This document shows positions 9,036-17,235 of a DNA stretch of 64,000 bases, piece after piece. The notes beneath the pieces were generated by a model. That model saw only the letters and a program-made list of their open reading frames with translations. It was not told the origin of the DNA and ran no database searches. The translations under genes were made by a program, and so were the position numbers. Origin of the DNA: JACOMS01 sp051252005 (GTDB taxonomy: Bacteria; Pseudomonadota; Alphaproteobacteria; Caulobacterales; Maricaulaceae); assembly GCA_051252005.1 (NCBI GenBank), contig JBPOEZ010000009.1:47737-111736 (forward strand), in the 5' to 3' direction. Numbering within the stretch: the first letter of the stretch is position 1; each line of letters opens with the position of its first letter.

Positions 9036-10781
9036 TTAGAGGTGAAACTCCATTTCTGTGCCGTGTGATGTGCCACTTGTGGCTTTTATTGCATCAAGTT
9101 GGGTAAGGAAAACACCGCCCGTCAAGTCTTCAAAAAGATGTGATTTTTTGAGTCTGTCCATGACGGGGCCTTTGACTTCCGAGAGGTGGAGCTTGATTTT
9201 GACGGATTTAAGCCGTTCATTGATCGCCTCCAGACTTTCTAGTGCGCTTAGATCAATTGCGTTCACGGCTGAACACATAAGGATTACGTCTTTTAACTCC
9301 GGTTTGTCCAAAGCTAAGTCGTACAAGGCGTCTTCCATAAAACGTGCATTTGCAAAATAAAGCGACTCGTCAATTCGAATGGTGAGCACGCGAGGGTTGG
9401 TTTGTACCTTGTGCCGATCAATATTGCGGAAATGTTCAGTGTCTCTGACTTGGCCAACAACCGCATAATGGGGCCGCGAGGATTTATAGAGAAACATCGC
9501 AATCGATATCGCGACGCCGGCCATAACGCCCGCTTCAACACCAATACTTAAGGTAAGTAAAATCGTGGCTATCATGGCAGCAAAGTCGCTTTTGGAATAA
9601 TTCCATGCCTGTTTAATATCGCCAATATTTACCAAGGAGAGGACGGCAACGATGATTGTTGCGGCAAGGGTCGCAATCGGTAGAGCGTATAAGAGAGGCG
9701 TGAGAAACAGAGTCGCCAGCGCAATGCCTATGGCCGTAAAGCCACCCGCTGCGGGCGTTTCAGCTCCGGCGTCAAAATTGACGGCCGAGCGGGCAAAGCC
9801 GCCTGTGACCGAATAACCGCCGGAAAAGGCAGAGGCGATATTGGATGCGCCCAGCGCAATTAGTTCCTGATCTGGGTCGATACGTTGGCGGCGCTTCGCG
9901 GCTAATGTCTGTGCAACGGATACAGACTCTACAAAGCCAATAATGGCGATGATGAGCGATGAGCCGAGCAGGCTTACCCATAAGGTCATGTCGAACTCTG
10001 GGACTGCCATCGGCGGTAGACCTTTTGGTATATCTCCAACAATTTTTACGCCTTTGTCCTCAAGGCCTAACAGCAAGACCGCTAGAATAGAGACAACGAT
10101 AGCGATAACAGGCCCGACCCGTGCTAATATACCGGCGATCTTTTCGGACATGCCTGCCTTTATGAGGAGTGGTTTTAAGTTGCCACGAACCCAAAACAAA
10201 AATACCGTGGTTGCAACGCCAATGACAAGCGTCGGGATGTTTGTCTCCGGCAATTTTGAGAGTAAGGATTGTCCGATTTCAAGAAGGTTATGCCCAGAGA
10301 CTTTCACACCGAGAATGTGCTTGAGTTGGCTGACTGCGATTAAAACCCCAGAGGCTGTGATAAAACCGGAAATCACTGGGTGACTGAGAAAGTTTGCCAC
10401 AAAACCGAGTTTAAAAAGCCCCATAAAAAATAGCATGACCCCTGAAATTAAGGCGAGCAAAATGGCGACCACTAAATATTCTGGGGATCCTTGCGCGGCC
10501 ATCTTACCGGCGGCGGCGGCCGTCATAAGAGAAATGACAGCAACTGGTCCCACAGCAAGCGTTCGGCTTGTTCCAAATATGGCATAGGCTACGAGAGGTA
10601 GAATACTGGCGTATAAGCCAACCTGTGGCGGTAAGCCGGCAAGCAGAGCATAAGCCAAAGATTGCGGAATCAGCATGATTGTCACGATGATGGCCGCAAT
10701 GCCGTCATTGACGAATGTCTCGCCTTTATAGGCGCGGCCCCACGTCAATATTGGAAAGTAATTCGACAGTTTAAACGTCAT
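9036..10781 (-). CDS. SulP-family anion (sulfate) permease with STAS domain
   Basis: A 581-residue SLC26/SulP transporter. The N-terminus has the family signature around LIPQSLAYALLAGLPPQVGLY in the first membrane segments; about 11-13 hydrophobic segments follow, including the ALGASNIASAFSGGYSVTGGFARSAVN region conserved in SulP. The last 130 residues form a cytoplasmic STAS domain (VLTIRIDESLYFANARFMED onward). It would move sulfate or another anion through the inner membrane. It is the last gene of the leftward sulfur operon, 53 bases after the SQR fusion, so export of sulfate or sulfite formed by sulfide oxidation is a reasonable inference; bicarbonate or other anions are alternatives. 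Confidence 0.9.
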   Translation of the reverse strand: MTFKLSNYFPILTWGRAYKGETFVNDGIAAIIVTIMLIPQSLAYALLAGLPPQVGLYASILPLVAYAIFGTSRTLAVGPVAVISLMTAAAAGKMAAQGSPEYLVVAILLALISGVMLFFMGLFKLGFVANFLSHPVISGFITASGVLIAVSQLKHILGVKVSGHNLLEIGQSLLSKLPETNIPTLVIGVATTVFLFWVRGNLKPLLIKAGMSEKIAGILARVGPVIAIVVSILAVLLLGLEDKGVKIVGDIPKGLPPMAVPEFDMTLWVSLLGSSLIIAIIGFVESVSVAQTLAAKRRQRIDPDQELIALGASNIASAFSGGYSVTGGFARSAVNFDAGAETPAAGGFTAIGIALATLFLTPLLYALPIATLAATIIVAVLSLVNIGDIKQAWNYSKSDFAAMIATILLTLSIGVEAGVMAGVAISIAMFLYKSSRPHYAVVGQVRDTEHFRNIDRHKVQTNPRVLTIRIDESLYFANARFMEDALYDLALDKPELKDVILMCSAVNAIDLSALESLEAINERLKSVKIKLHLSEVKGPVMDRLKKSHLFEDLTGGVFLTQLDAIKATSGTSHGTEMEFHL

Positions 10782-10834
10782 GACTCTATACTACTTTAGA
10801 AGCGCAAATGCGCTTTTCGATTTACACTTTCTGA

Positions 10835-12517
10835 TTACTTAACATCTGGTTTGGCGAGGAACTCTTTACCTTTGAGCATCTGATTCCAGTAAACATTGGG
10901 AAGCAGGCTATCCTTCAAGAACCAAGCCGCGCGCGTGGCCTTGGTGCCATTAACAAGCCAAGTTGGCAAAGAGGGTAAAAGTGTCCCCCCGTAGCCAAAC
11001 TCGGCGAGCACGACTTTTCCTCGCTCCACAGTAAGAGGGCAAGCGCCGTAACCGTCATAGGCAGCACGGTGATTGCTGCCTGACATCTGCGCCGTTATAT
11101 TTGCGGCAACAATAGGTGCTTGTTTTCTCGCGGCGGCCATTGTCTTCGCGTTAGGCGTTGAACTCGCATCGCCCAGTGAATAGATGTTCGGGTGTTTATT
11201 GTGTTGGAGCGTGTACTGATCGACATCCACCCACCCAGCTTCATTCACAAGCGGGCTAGATTTGATAAAGTCAGGCGCCGATTGGGGCGGAACGACATGG
11301 AGCATATCAAATTTGCGTTCCACGCGAGTCTTATTCCCATCGGCATCCGTCTTTTCAAACCAAGCCGTTTTATTGGGCCCATCTACTTTCACAAGTTGTT
11401 CGCCAAAATTTAAGTTGATGTTGTAGCGTTTCACATATTTCATAAGTGCAGGAACGAACGCCGCGACGCCAAATATCACGCCGCCTGTATTGCAAAATTT
11501 GACATTGATTCTATTAAGAACGCCTGTGTGCCGCCAATGGTCTGCCGACAGGTACATGGCCTTTTGCGGTGCGCCCGCGCATTTAATCGGCATAGGCGGC
11601 TGTGTAAATATGGCCGTTCCTGATTTTAACTCTTGAACGAGTTTCCAAGTATAAGGCGCAAGGTCGTAGCGGTAATTAGAGGTTACGCCATTTTGGCCAA
11701 GCGTTTGCTTGAGGCCTTCTATTTTATTGAAATCGAGCTGGAGACCTGGAGCGACGATCAGCATTTCATATCCGATAACTTGGCCATTCGCGAGCGTGAC
11801 TTCATTCCTGTCCGGAGAAAATATGGCTGCAGAGACTTTTATCCATTTCACACCTGAGGGAATGAGACCCTTCATTTTCCGCCGTGTTTTCTCGGGTGTG
11901 AAGATGCCGCCGCCTACCATTGTCCAGCCGGGTTGATAGAAGTGCTCTTCAGCCGGATCAATGATGGCGATGTCGAGCTTAGGTGAGCGTCTCAAAAGAC
12001 TAGCGGCTGCGGCAATGCCAGCTGAACCGCCGCCTATGATTACGATTTGATGGGACTGCTTTCCAGCATTACGCGATTCACCCTGCGCCATTTGTGAGGC
12101 CTCGGCTTGCTCTAATTCGTCGCGTAAACCGCTCAGGTCATAGCCCGCCGCTTTTCCGATGTTTATAAGGTCTTCGGCTTTTTGCGTGCCAGATTGAGAC
12201 TTGGCCCATAAGGTTGCTGAACGTGTCCCTGTCCGGCAAAATGCTAGGGCCTTTCCTTTGCTCTTGTGAAGAATTTCCGCAAAATCCTTTGCGCCTTGAT
12301 CTGTAAATTGTCCCGGCGTTACGGGAAGGTAGTAATAGGCAAGGCCGAGCTCCTTTGCACGCTTTTCTAGGGTTTCCGAACGCGGCTGCCTTGGAACCTC
12401 GCCGTCAGGACGGTTATTGATGATTGTATAAAATCCTGCTTCTTTGGCTAATTTGAGGTCAGAGAGTTTGAGTTGCTGCGAAACATGCAGCGTCGGCGTG
12501 AGTTGCTTGCTATCCAT
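10835..12517 (-). CDS. sqr: Fusion of DUF442/TIGR01244 sulfurtransferase-like domain and sulfide:quinone oxidoreductase
   Basis: A 560-residue two-domain protein. Residues 1-115 match the TIGR01244/DUF442 fold, with active loop CRTGTRS (Cys94) as in Blh-type proteins. From residue 155 an FAD Rossmann motif (VIIGGGSAGIAAAASLL) opens an SQR domain of the mitochondrial-like type: PMPIKCAGAPQKAMYL carries Cys314, KFCNTGG carries Cys343, and GDASSTPNAKT is the FAD-site loop. SQR oxidises sulfide to persulfide and passes electrons to quinone at the membrane. Mitochondrial SQR has a second redox cysteine in the GDC loop; here that position is alanine, as in a number of bacterial relatives, so the partner cysteine is uncertain. 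It lies 9 bases downstream of the persulfide dioxygenase, which would consume its product. Confidence 0.88.
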   Translation of the reverse strand: MDSKQLTPTLHVSQQLKLSDLKLAKEAGFYTIINNRPDGEVPRQPRSETLEKRAKELGLAYYYLPVTPGQFTDQGAKDFAEILHKSKGKALAFCRTGTRSATLWAKSQSGTQKAEDLINIGKAAGYDLSGLRDELEQAEASQMAQGESRNAGKQSHQIVIIGGGSAGIAAAASLLRRSPKLDIAIIDPAEEHFYQPGWTMVGGGIFTPEKTRRKMKGLIPSGVKWIKVSAAIFSPDRNEVTLANGQVIGYEMLIVAPGLQLDFNKIEGLKQTLGQNGVTSNYRYDLAPYTWKLVQELKSGTAIFTQPPMPIKCAGAPQKAMYLSADHWRHTGVLNRINVKFCNTGGVIFGVAAFVPALMKYVKRYNINLNFGEQLVKVDGPNKTAWFEKTDADGNKTRVERKFDMLHVVPPQSAPDFIKSSPLVNEAGWVDVDQYTLQHNKHPNIYSLGDASSTPNAKTMAAARKQAPIVAANITAQMSGSNHRAAYDGYGACPLTVERGKVVLAEFGYGGTLLPSLPTWLVNGTKATRAAWFLKDSLLPNVYWNQMLKGKEFLAKPDVK

Positions 12518-12526
12518 AACGACCTC

Positions 12527-13393
12527 CTAAACCGCATTGAGCGGAATTTTAAGATACCGCGTACCATTGTCTTCTGGCGGCGGCATTTCCCCTGCGCGCA
12601 TATTGACTTGAATGGCGGGTAAAATCAGGCGCGGCATATCAAGAGTTTTGTCACGTGCGGTACGCATTTTAATAAACTCGTCACGGCTCACCGTTTCATT
12701 CATGTGAATGTTATGGGCTTTCTGATCAGCGACAGTAGTTTCCCATACAAATTCATTACGGCCCGGAGCCTTATAGTCGTGGCAAAGAAACAGGCGAGTG
12801 TCACCGGGGAGAGCGTATAGCTTTTGTACGGAATCGTAGAGCGTCCCCGCATCTCCGCCCGGAAAATCGCAGCGCGCGGATCCATAATCTGGCATAAACA
12901 GAGTGTCCCCAATAAAGACGGCATCTCCGACATGATAAGCAATGCATGCAGGCGTATGACCTGGCACATAAAGGACTTGGACGTCCATATCACCAATTTT
13001 AAAAACTTCACCCTCATTAAAAAGGTGGTCGAATTGGCTGCCGTCGCGCTTAAACTCGCTTGTCTCATTAAACAAGCCTCCGAACACTTTTTGAACATCT
13101 GGTATGTGAGCGCCAATGCCGATTTTCCCGCCGAGTTTGTCGTGAAGATAGGGGGCCGCAGAAAAATGATCGGCATGGGCGTGAGTCTCTAGGATCCACT
13201 GAACCTTTAGCCCGTTGGTTTTAACAAATTGAATGACTTCATCGGCTGATGCGGTTGCCGTTCTTCCTGAATTTGGGCTAAAGTCCAGTACAGAGTCGAT
13301 TATGGCGCAGGCGCTGGTTTTTGGGTCGACAACGACGTGAGTTACAGTAAATGTGAACTCATCGAAGAAGGATGTTACGTTTGGGGTGCTCAT
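12527..13393 (-). CDS. Persulfide dioxygenase, ETHE1/Blh-like metallo-beta-lactamase-fold protein
   Basis: A 288-residue MBL-fold hydrolase. THAHADHFSA (His71, His73, Asp75, His76) is the metal motif; GHTPACIAYHVGDAVFIGDTL and LFLCHDY supply later ligands. The sequence pattern follows the ETHE1/Blh group, non-haem iron enzymes that oxidise glutathione persulfide to sulfite. In Agrobacterium and Xylella the blh gene fuses a DUF442 domain to this enzyme; here DUF442 is instead attached to the next protein, SQR. It sits 9 bases after the ArsR gene in the same operon. A generic MBL hydrolase is the alternative, but the setting with SQR strongly favours persulfide oxidation. Confidence 0.88.
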   Translation of the reverse strand: MSTPNVTSFFDEFTFTVTHVVVDPKTSACAIIDSVLDFSPNSGRTATASADEVIQFVKTNGLKVQWILETHAHADHFSAAPYLHDKLGGKIGIGAHIPDVQKVFGGLFNETSEFKRDGSQFDHLFNEGEVFKIGDMDVQVLYVPGHTPACIAYHVGDAVFIGDTLFMPDYGSARCDFPGGDAGTLYDSVQKLYALPGDTRLFLCHDYKAPGRNEFVWETTVADQKAHNIHMNETVSRDEFIKMRTARDKTLDMPRLILPAIQVNMRAGEMPPPEDNGTRYLKIPLNAV

Positions 13394-13402
13394 AATTTTC
13401 TC

Positions 13403-13807
13403 CTATGACATGGATATTGGCGTCCCAGTAAATTTCGGACGTGGATTGAAGTTTGTGAGCATTGATTCATTGTGTGGGAGGGGGGCGTAGGTATTGGGTG
13501 GTGCGTCACTGGTGTTGGAGCTGGCCAGGCAAACGGCCTCAATAAGGCGCCTCATGTCTGGATTAGTTAACGAGTAGAAAACGACTTTCGACTGACGCCG
13601 TGCGGTGATGACGCCGCCTTCACGTAGTTTTGCAATTTCGCGCGATAACGTTGGCTGACGAATATCCAATTCTTTCTCAATGTCGCCAACAGACACCTCA
13701 CCTTTTAACACCCGGCAAGCGATGCGCAGTCGGTTTGCATTAGCAATAAGCTTAAGGCGGTTCGCGACCTCTTCCGATTTTTCGATCATGTCGGAAACAT
13801 TGGTCAT
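13403..13807 (-). CDS. ArsR-family regulator, probable BigR/SqrR-type persulfide sensor
   Basis: A 134-residue winged-helix repressor. The ATG at 13807 is chosen over the upstream TTG-type frame because it overlaps the previous stop as ATGA and has GAGGAAAG before it. The HTH spans SVGDIEKELDIRQPTLSREI (39-58), followed by the wing GVITARRQSKVVFYSL. Cys31 (in RIACRVL) and Cys93 (in AVCLAS) fall at about the places of the two thiols that form a tetrasulfide in BigR and SqrR (Cys42/Cys108 in BigR numbering), while no ArsR metal box is present. The repressor is therefore expected to release DNA on reaction with persulfide. It is translationally coupled to the peroxiredoxin gene upstream and precedes persulfide dioxygenase and SQR. 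Confidence 0.85.
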   Translation of the reverse strand: MTNVSDMIEKSEEVANRLKLIANANRLRIACRVLKGEVSVGDIEKELDIRQPTLSREIAKLREGGVITARRQSKVVFYSLTNPDMRRLIEAVCLASSNTSDAPPNTYAPLPHNESMLTNFNPRPKFTGTPISMS

Positions 13808-14487
13808 TTTACCGCTTTCCTCGGCTTTGAAGGCTCGACTTCTTTGTAGTACCATAGTGGGTCGTCTTCGTCGTTCGCGGCATCTGTGGCGTCTGGATTA
13901 ACAAGGGCTTTGCAGCCAGCCGTCCAACCTTCGGGTAAGACAACACTCTTGTTGGCGGCGCTTTCTTGAAGGGCCGTCAGAACACGGTGAATTTCATCAA
14001 CTGAGCGCCCGATTGTCAATGGATAATGGATTGTTGCCTTCAAGGTGCCTTGAGGATCAATGAAAAATACTGACCGTATTGTTGCAGTGCTCACCGAGTC
14101 ATTGTGAATCATCCCATAAGCGTGTGCCACAGCCATGGAAACGTCTTCAATGATCGGGAAGCTTATTTTAACATCGAAATTGTCATTGATGCTCTGCACC
14201 CAAGCTCTGTGCGAATAAATACTGTCGACGGAAAGCCCTAATAGCTCACAGTCGCGTGCTTTGAAGTCGGCGCTCCTCTTTTCGAAAGCAATAAACTCAG
14301 ATGTACAAACGGGGGTGAAATCTGCAGGGTGAGAGAACATAATCAACCATTTGCCTTTGTAATCCTTAAGGCTGCGTGTTCCCAAGGTTGTTCGCGCCGT
14401 AAAGGTGGGCGCAGGCTCTTCCAGCTTGGGCCCAGACGTGGTGCCAAATGGGGCGCTGTTTTCAGCTATTTCCACGGTTTCCTCCAT
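13804..14487 (-). CDS. Peroxiredoxin (Prx6/AhpC-TSA type), first gene of the leftward sulfur operon
   Basis: A 227-residue thioredoxin-fold peroxidase. MFSHPADFTPVCTSEF carries the peroxidatic Cys61; ATIRSVFFIDPQGTLKATIHY is the conserved second half, and the C-terminal part contains GWTAGCKALVNP with another cysteine. The frame can be extended to a TTG at 14526, but the ATG at 14487 begins a more usual N-terminus; neither has a strong ribosome site. It ends inside the ArsR start (ATGA). Its divergent partner across the 14.5-kb intergenic region is a paralogous peroxiredoxin. The location in a persulfide-controlled operon suggests that reactive sulfur or sulfide-generated peroxide is the substrate, which is inference. 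Confidence 0.88.
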   Translation of the reverse strand: MEETVEIAENSAPFGTTSGPKLEEPAPTFTARTTLGTRSLKDYKGKWLIMFSHPADFTPVCTSEFIAFEKRSADFKARDCELLGLSVDSIYSHRAWVQSINDNFDVKISFPIIEDVSMAVAHAYGMIHNDSVSTATIRSVFFIDPQGTLKATIHYPLTIGRSVDEIHRVLTALQESAANKSVVLPEGWTAGCKALVNPDATDAANDEDDPLWYYKEVEPSKPRKAVK

Positions 14488-14534
14488 TTTACCATTGTGG
14501 CTTGAAGTTCTATGTAATCCCGTCAATTAATAAT

Positions 14535-14554
14535 TGCAATAAATAAATATTGTA
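14535..14554. promoter_or_regulatory. Candidate ArsR/BigR-like operator between divergent peroxiredoxin genes
   Basis: TGCAATA (14535-14541) and TATTGTA (14548-14554) form an inverted repeat with one mismatch around six A/T bases. ArsR-family regulators bind AT-rich imperfect palindromes of this size. The site lies upstream of both divergent operons, where one repressor could control both. Not tested. Confidence 0.4.
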
Positions 14555-14610
14555 AAAAGTATAGTGAAGTCTTATATTAATTGAAAGATATGACAGAAAA
14601 GGAGACTAAA

Positions 14611-15240
14611 ATGTCCTTACATATTGGCGACACAGCCCCAGACTTCACAGTTGAAACAACAGTGGGTCCTATAAATTTCCATGAATGGATCGGCGATAAG
14701 TGGTGCTTCTTCTTTTCTCATCCTGCTGATTTTACACCTGTTTGTACCACTGAGATGGGAAGGACTGCTCAATTAGCAGGCGAGTTCGAAAAACGAAATA
14801 CTAAACCGTTAGGGCTTTCAACAGATGGTGTTAAAGAGCACCTAGAGTGGATTAAGGACGTTAATGATACGCAGAATACGTCTTTGAAGTTTCCAATCGT
14901 TGCGGATGCAGACACGAAGATCGCCCAATTGTTTGATATGATACATCCAAGCGAGAGCAGCACGGCTGCTGTTCGCAGCGTCTTCATCATTGATCCTGAC
15001 AAGAAAATTCGTCTAACAATGACTTATCCAATGAGTGTTGGGCGTAATTTTGATGAAATACTTCGGGTCATTGACGCCCTCCAAACTGGAGATGAGAACG
15101 GAATTGCTACACCGGCAGATTGGAAAGTTGGTGAAAAGGTTATCATTCCGCCGTCTGTATCGAACGCGGATGCGGCGAAAAAATTCCCGAAAGGCTTTGA
15201 AGAAGTTCGGCCTTATCTACGTTTTACCAACATTGACTAA
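14611..15240 (+). CDS. Peroxiredoxin (Prx6 type), rightward sulfur operon
   Basis: A 209-residue Prx6-like enzyme. The start at 14611 is supported by GGAG six bases upstream; in-frame TTG (14581) and ATG (14590) lie further upstream. FSHPADFTPVCTTEMG contains the peroxidatic Cys45; the only other cysteine is Cys32, so a 1-Cys mechanism is likely. AAVRSVFIIDPDKKIRLTMTYPMSVGRNFDE is shared with the oppositely oriented paralogue at 13804-14487, broken here only by family-typical differences. The stop codon is built into the left arm of a perfect 14-bp hairpin. Two YeeE/YedE genes follow after a second hairpin. Confidence 0.9.
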   Translation: MSLHIGDTAPDFTVETTVGPINFHEWIGDKWCFFFSHPADFTPVCTTEMGRTAQLAGEFEKRNTKPLGLSTDGVKEHLEWIKDVNDTQNTSLKFPIVADADTKIAQLFDMIHPSESSTAAVRSVFIIDPDKKIRLTMTYPMSVGRNFDEILRVIDALQTGDENGIATPADWKVGEKVIIPPSVSNADAAKKFPKGFEEVRPYLRFTNID

Positions 15241-15295
15241 AATCTCTCTTCTTTAGTCAATGTTGCCCCTGACGCACCTCTCTCCGCGTCAGGGG
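15228..15295 (+). terminator. Two adjacent perfect hairpins after the peroxiredoxin gene
   Basis: Hairpin 1: CAACATTGACTAAA (15228-15241) pairs perfectly with 15252-15265 around a 10-base loop, and includes the peroxiredoxin stop codon. Hairpin 2 begins at the very next base: CCCCTGACGC (15266-15275) pairs perfectly with 15286-15295. No T-run follows either, so they may stabilise the upstream mRNA or attenuate the YeeE genes rather than terminate fully. Confidence 0.55.
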
Positions 15296-15319
15296 GATAC
15301 TTACTTGTAGGAATTTCAT

Positions 15320-15745
15320 ATGGAAAATTTTACCCCCCTCTCCGCTGCAATAGGCGGCGCTATGATTGGATTGTCTGCGGTCTGGCTTATGGCGTCTGCC
15401 GGACGCGTAGCTGGAATTAGCGGTATATTAGGCGGCGCGGTCACGGCTTCTTCTGGGGATAAGCTCTGGCGCTGGACGTTCCTGCTAGGTTTATTGCTTG
15501 GCCCTTTATGTATTGGTCTTGCCAAGCCGGAGCTTGTAAAGGCGGAATTCCCAGTTACAGGGCCGCTCTTAATACTGGGCGGTATTTGCGTGGGTCTTGG
15601 CACTCAACTTGGAAGTGGCTGCACAAGCGGTCACGGGGTTTGCGGCAATGCACGGCTCTCTATGCGGTCATTGCTGGCGACAATAACCTTCATGGCAACA
15701 GGTATCGCGACAGTTTTCATTTTGCGCCAAGTTACGGGAGGCTGA
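15320..15745 (+). CDS. YeeE/YedE-family half-transporter, first of a pair
   Basis: A 141-residue membrane protein with about four hydrophobic segments. GSGCTSGHGVCGNARLS (near 100-116) is the signature of the YeeE/YedE (TsuA-like) family, whose conserved cysteines relay sulfur species such as thiosulfate across the inner membrane. In E. coli-type TsuA the two halves are one polypeptide; in many Proteobacteria they are split into two short genes (PmpA/PmpB), as here with the gene that begins one base after this stop. The sulfur operon context supports uptake or export of a sulfur compound. Confidence 0.88.
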   Translation: MENFTPLSAAIGGAMIGLSAVWLMASAGRVAGISGILGGAVTASSGDKLWRWTFLLGLLLGPLCIGLAKPELVKAEFPVTGPLLILGGICVGLGTQLGSGCTSGHGVCGNARLSMRSLLATITFMATGIATVFILRQVTGG

Positions 15746-15746
15746 A

Positions 15747-16163
15747 GTGAAGCTACCGATTTCAACATTTATTGCAGGGCTGATTTTTGGCGCTGGTTTG
15801 ACAGTCTCTCAAATGGTAAATCCTAATAAGGTGATTTCGTTTCTAGACGTTATGGGAAATTGGGACCCTAGTCTTGCCTTTGTTATGGGAGGCGCGTTGC
15901 TTGTTACCTTTATCGGCTATAAATATGTGCTAAAAAAGTCAGGCCCGTTATTTGACGACCGGTTTCGTCTACCCACCCGCAATGACATTGACACGCCGCT
16001 TATCTTTGGGGCCGCAATGTTTGGTGTTGGGTGGGGCATTGCCGGACTGTGTCCTGGACCTGCATTGGCTAGCCTTAGTTTCGCTGGGCAAAATGGCCTT
16101 ATTTTTGTGACTGCAATGGTGATCACAATCGTTGCCTACCGCGTTATCAAGGTTAAGTTATGA
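15747..16163 (+). CDS. YeeE/YedE-family half-transporter (DUF6691), second of a pair
   Basis: A 138-residue protein with four hydrophobic segments and a GTG start one base after the preceding stop, with GGGAGG as ribosome site. FGAGLTVSQMVNPNKVISFLD at the N-terminus and GIAGLCPGPALASL near residue 100 are the hallmarks of the partner half of split YeeE/YedE transporters; the cysteine of LCPGPA is the conserved sulfur-relay residue. It should pair with the protein encoded immediately upstream to form one sulfur-compound channel in the inner membrane. Confidence 0.88.
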   Translation: MKLPISTFIAGLIFGAGLTVSQMVNPNKVISFLDVMGNWDPSLAFVMGGALLVTFIGYKYVLKKSGPLFDDRFRLPTRNDIDTPLIFGAAMFGVGWGIAGLCPGPALASLSFAGQNGLIFVTAMVITIVAYRVIKVKL

Positions 16164-16410
16164 TATTCTGAAGGGTTCTAACGCCAGCTTTTATCGTAGC
16201 GCTTCATTTAGCCGGCTGATAGGTTGAAAAGAAAAAGCTTTTGTATTTGAACGTGATTTCAGCGTCGTTTCTTATATTCTTGCATCAAGCGCGGATAACC
16301 AATTTGTTGCTTGGCTATAAGGCCAACAACGTGTTTATGTCGGCGCAGACTGCTTATGCCTTACTTCAGCAAGGCTGGTAGACGTTTAACCCTTTTTAAG
16401 AGGTTTTGTA

Positions 16411-17235
16411 ATGAGTAATCAAGATCAAGCGGAATATTGGAGCGGCGATGCAGGTCAACGCTGGGTTAAGTCCTCTGCGCTGTTAGATGCCATGCTTCTA
16501 CCGTTTGCTGAGGAAATTACGCGCCAAGCACAAATTAACAAAAATGACTCAGTGCTTGATATTGGCTGCGGTGCCGGCGCTCTCTCATTTATGGTGGCAG
16601 AGACGGCACAAGAGGTTCTTGGCGCTGATATATCTTCACCATTGATAGAGCTAGCCGTAAAAAGAACTGGCGAATTAGGCAATGTTCGGTTTGTTTTGGC
16701 AGATGCCGCAGAGCTCTACCTAGAGAGAAAAATTAACCTTATTGTTTCTCGCTTCGGCGTTATGTTTTTCAACGATCCGGTTGCGGCGTTTTCGAATATA
16801 CGGCGGCTATTAGATCCTGAGGGGCGGATGGTCTTTGCGTGCTGGCAATCTCCCATGAAAAATATGTGGGCGCGTGCGCCGCTAGAAGCTGCAATGCCAT
16901 TTTTTGAAACGCCACCAATACCGCCAAAACCTCATGCTCCGGGGCCGTTTGCCTTCGCTGATTCAGGTTATCTGACCCAAGTTCTAAAAGATGCAGGATG
17001 GAAATCGGTTGATGTAGAGAATTGGAGCGGAAAAATTAGACTCCCTGGAAGCAATACTGAAGAGGTCGCGGCTTTTATGATGGAGATGGGTCCGCTCTCG
17101 CGAGTTCTGAAAGAACAAGGTTTAGATATACAAGTGGTGAGGGGGGCTTTGGTCGCAATGCTTGATCAGCAAGCAAATGATGATGGGTCGGTGGATTTAG
17201 GTGGTGCCGCTTGGATTGTTAGAGCTGTACCATAA
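16411..17235 (+). CDS. Class I SAM-dependent methyltransferase
   Basis: A 274-residue methyltransferase. Motif I is VLDIGCGAGALSFMVAE (about residues 48-64), followed by the acidic end of strand 2 (GADIS) and the DAAEL loop of motif II; FGVMFFNDPVAAFSNIRRLLDPEGRMVFACW is the post-II region typical of the UbiE/SmtA-like group. The substrate cannot be predicted. It is 247 bases after the sulfur transporters and has its own AGAGG ribosome site, so it is probably an independent unit. The C-terminal half is rich in variable residues, as expected for a substrate-binding part. Confidence 0.85.
   Translation: MSNQDQAEYWSGDAGQRWVKSSALLDAMLLPFAEEITRQAQINKNDSVLDIGCGAGALSFMVAETAQEVLGADISSPLIELAVKRTGELGNVRFVLADAAELYLERKINLIVSRFGVMFFNDPVAAFSNIRRLLDPEGRMVFACWQSPMKNMWARAPLEAAMPFFETPPIPPKPHAPGPFAFADSGYLTQVLKDAGWKSVDVENWSGKIRLPGSNTEEVAAFMMEMGPLSRVLKEQGLDIQVVRGALVAMLDQQANDDGSVDLGGAAWIVRAVP

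Noticed and set aside
8862..9068. 68-codon forward frame next to the SulP gene
   Set aside because: No family motif, no ribosome site, and it overlaps the conserved 3' end of the SulP gene on the other strand.
13808..13855. Longer N-terminus for the ArsR regulator
   Set aside because: It would extend 16 residues into the peroxiredoxin gene; the ATG at 13807 has a ribosome site and an ATGA coupling.
16164..16410. Possible rhodanese remnant between the YeeE gene and the methyltransferase
   Set aside because: Fragments such as PYFSKAGRRL and AYALLQQGW resemble rhodanese C-terminal pieces, and a rhodanese would suit the sulfur island, but they fall in different frames, are very short and lack the active-site loop.
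16250..16410. SAM or SAH riboswitch ahead of the methyltransferase
   Set aside because: I looked for conserved cores and paired elements and found none that I could support.
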